Of a DNA stretch of 64,000 nucleotides, positions 62,359 to 64,000 are shown in pieces. Where the stretch lies: the NCBI RefSeq assembly GCF_000253255.1, contig NC_015580.1:3051001-3115000 (forward strand), in the 5' to 3' direction. A program made the translations under genes and the position numbers. Source of the stretch: Novosphingobium sp. PP1Y. GTDB taxonomy: Bacteria > Pseudomonadota > Alphaproteobacteria > Sphingomonadales > Sphingomonadaceae. Under the pieces are notes generated by a model. That model was given only the letters and a program-made list of their open reading frames with translations. It searched no databases and was not told the origin of the DNA. The stretch's first letter is position 1. Each line of letters starts with the position of its first letter.

Positions 62359-63765
62359 ATGACTGTTGCCGAAGCAACTCCGGAACTGGATTTCCCCGAA
62401 GAAGCCGTCGCGGACGACCGCGCCTTTCTCGGACATCCCAAGGGCCTTGGCTATCTTTCGTTCGTCGAAGGCTGCGAACGCTTCTCCTACTACTCCATGC
62501 AGACCCTGCTGGTGCTCTACATGGTCAAGTATCTCCTGCTTCCGGAGAACATCGGGAAAGTCATCGGTCTCGACTGGCTGCGCACCGGATACTACGCAGG
62601 GCTGAGCGGGCAGCCGCTCGCCTCCGCGATCTTCGGCGATTACACTTCGCTGGTCTATCTCACCCCGATCCTGGGGGGAATTGTCGCCGACCGCTGGCTC
62701 GGGCGCCGCGCCACGCTGATTGCGGGCGCGCTGATCATGTCCCTAGGCCATTTCCTGATGGCCTTCGAAGGCATGTTCCTCTTCGCACTGATTTCGCTCG
62801 TCGTCGGCGTAGGTCTGTTCAAGGGCAACATCGCCAGCCAGGTCGGGGAGCTCTACAAACCCAACGACCTGCGCCGGGCGATGGCGTTCCAGATCTTCTA
62901 CATTGCCATCAACGTCTCGGTCATCGCGGCCCCGCTGATCTCGGGCACGCTCGGCGAGAAGGTCGGTTGGCACTACGGCTTCGGCACTGCCGGCGTCGTC
63001 ATGGTCCTGGGCCTGGTGCTGTACCTGCGTGCGCGGCCGTATCTCCCCGCCGATGCCGCCGACACCAAGGAAGGCAAGGCAAAGTCCACGGGACTGGAGC
63101 GGAGCGACTGGCCCCGACTTGGCGCTCTGGCGATCCTGGTTCCGGTGCTCGCGATCGCCATCCTGACCAATCAGGAAATCTTCAATGCCTATCTCGTCTG
63201 GGCGGATGCGAAGTTCCAGCTCACCTTCTTCGGCGAAACCCTGCCGACAAGCTGGATGATCACCATCGATGCTACGCTGAGCTTCTCGATGCTGGTCGCA
63301 GTTGCCGCATTCTGGAAGTGGCGCAGCGATCGCACCGGCCGCGAACCGGACGAACTGGGCAAGATGATCATCGGTTCGGTCTTCACCGTGATGGGCGGCA
63401 TGTGCCTGGTGATCGCCGCAGCGACGGCGGGGGACGCGAAGATCGGCCTGTTCTGGCCGGTCATGTTCCACCTGTTCAACTCGATCGGCTTCGCCCACGT
63501 CCTACCGGTCAGCCTGGCCCTGTTCACCAAGGTCGCCCCGCGCGCGCTCAATGCAACGGTCGTGGGGATCTACTACCTGGCCTTCTTCGCGGCCAACAAG
63601 ACGGTGGGCATCGTCGGCGGCTGGTACTCCAGCATGGACACAGTCCATTTCTGGCTGCTCCATGTCGCCACCGCAGCCTTCGGCCTTGTCGCCTTCGCGG
63701 TGCTCAGGATGTTCCTCGGCAAGATCCTTGCCGACAAGGACGAGGAGCAATCGCAAGGGGCCTGA
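62359..63765 (+). CDS. POT/PTR2 family proton-coupled peptide transporter
   Basis: 468 residues, 12+ membrane helices. POT signatures: the ExxER motif in FVEGCERFSYYSMQ (helix 1), the PTR2 stretch YIAINVSVIAAPLISG and GWHYGFG, and GLFKGNIASQVGELY. Takes up di- and tripeptides with protons. ATG 62359 follows GAAGGG; an in-frame TTG 27 bp up has no such site. Convergent with the thioesterase gene at the right edge (7-bp gap). Confidence 0.92.
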   Translation: MTVAEATPELDFPEEAVADDRAFLGHPKGLGYLSFVEGCERFSYYSMQTLLVLYMVKYLLLPENIGKVIGLDWLRTGYYAGLSGQPLASAIFGDYTSLVYLTPILGGIVADRWLGRRATLIAGALIMSLGHFLMAFEGMFLFALISLVVGVGLFKGNIASQVGELYKPNDLRRAMAFQIFYIAINVSVIAAPLISGTLGEKVGWHYGFGTAGVVMVLGLVLYLRARPYLPADAADTKEGKAKSTGLERSDWPRLGALAILVPVLAIAILTNQEIFNAYLVWADAKFQLTFFGETLPTSWMITIDATLSFSMLVAVAAFWKWRSDRTGREPDELGKMIIGSVFTVMGGMCLVIAAATAGDAKIGLFWPVMFHLFNSIGFAHVLPVSLALFTKVAPRALNATVVGIYYLAFFAANKTVGIVGGWYSSMDTVHFWLLHVATAAFGLVAFAVLRMFLGKILADKDEEQSQGA

Positions 63766-63772
63766 ACCGGCC

Positions 63773-64000
63773 TCAACCGAAGAGCGCGATGGACTGCATT
63801 CCAGCGAGAATCGCCTGCCCTTGGGCGTTCCACATGGCCATGCGCTGACTTGAACAGCCGTGTCGGGCAAAGTCGCCGGTGGAGCGCAGCAGCCACCAGC
63901 CATCACGCGTCTGCGGCAGGGCCGTAAGCAGATTGACCTGCCAATGCATGCTGCTGACCGGAACCAGCGCCGGCATCATCGGTAGGACGCCCGGCGGCAA
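63773..64000 (-). CDS. thioesterase family protein, N-terminus outside window
   Basis: Only the C-terminal ~75 residues are visible; the start lies beyond 64000. The segment SSMHWQVNLLTALPQ and GWWLLRSTGDFARHGCSSQRM with the end AGMQSIALFG match the C-terminal half of the acyl-CoA thioesterase family with two hot-dog units (TesB-like). Substrate unknown. Full identity needs the missing part. Confidence 0.75.
   Translation of the reverse strand: MPPGVLPMMPALVPVSSMHWQVNLLTALPQTRDGWWLLRSTGDFARHGCSSQRMAMWNAQGQAILAGMQSIALFG

Overview
The window is GC-rich, gene-dense chromosomal DNA from an alphaproteobacterium, most probably a sphingomonad (Novosphingobium/Sphingobium-like). This rests on gene content: a DivL-type tyrosine pseudokinase, AddAB instead of RecBCD, the amgK-murU pair, CtrA-type TTAA-N7-TTAA boxes in front of Flp pilin genes, a DUF3008 protein behind a possible EcfG-type promoter, and a TonB-dependent siderophore receptor with PepSY partner. 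No database search was possible, so genus is an inference. There is no phage, IS element, CRISPR array or integrative element; most of the window is core genome with a few accessory or lineage-specific patches.

Layout. 1-0.9 kb: truncated AraC-type regulator of lower GC. 1.3-3.0 kb: trhO (tRNA U34 hydroxylation) and a glutathione S-transferase. 3.1-9.8 kb: a signalling block with an orphan receiver, a translationally coupled receiver / REC-PAS-HisKA_3 kinase / NarL-type regulator operon, a membrane PAS histidine kinase of the phytochrome-like type, and a CHASE3-GGDEF diguanylate cyclase. 9.8-17.1 kb: recG, sdhE and mfd, interrupted by a host-attachment-type gene and a short-chain dehydrogenase. 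17.2-21.2 kb: membrane glycosyltransferase, EAL phosphodiesterase, nadK, tRNA-Asn. 21.4-26.1 kb: small exported protein, then a Fur-type siderophore uptake operon (TonB receptor, membrane protein, PepSY protein). 26.3-32.2 kb: secA, small exported protein, argJ-GST-inositol-phosphatase operon. 32.3-43.7 kb: a seven-gene reverse-strand run divL-tsaE-amgK-murU-addB-addA-trxA, nearly all with start/stop overlaps. 43.9-51.3 kb: ahcY behind a perfect 20-bp palindrome, a lineage protein, peroxiredoxin, SDR, a large membrane protein, folE and a phospholipase D. 51.8-54.4 kb: a duplicated-domain exported protein, ClC antiporter, two identical tRNA-Arg(ACG). 54.4-64 kb: mutT-like Nudix, two Flp pilins with CtrA-type boxes, an M48 protease-xerD-unknown exported protein-44-aa membrane peptide operon, aroK-aroB, DUF3008, a POT peptide transporter and a truncated thioesterase.

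Themes. Cell-cycle/surface control is represented twice: divL (upstream of CtrA in the known pathway) and Flp pilin genes preceded by CtrA-type boxes. Cyclic-di-GMP turnover is represented by one apparently active cyclase with an I-site and one apparently active phosphodiesterase with a dead GGDEF. Peptidoglycan recycling (amgK-murU), recombination repair (addAB, recG, mfd, xerD) and envelope biogenesis (secA, tsaE-linked operon, M48 protease) make up most of the rest. I see no clear multi-gene system of an unknown kind. The most worthwhile leads are the start codon of sdhE buried in a 14-bp hairpin, the non-coding 61.8-62.07 kb stretch with a stress-type promoter match and a terminator-like hairpin, the coupled 44-aa peptide / 627-aa exported protein pair, and the AT-rich operators ahead of ahcY and the peroxiredoxin.
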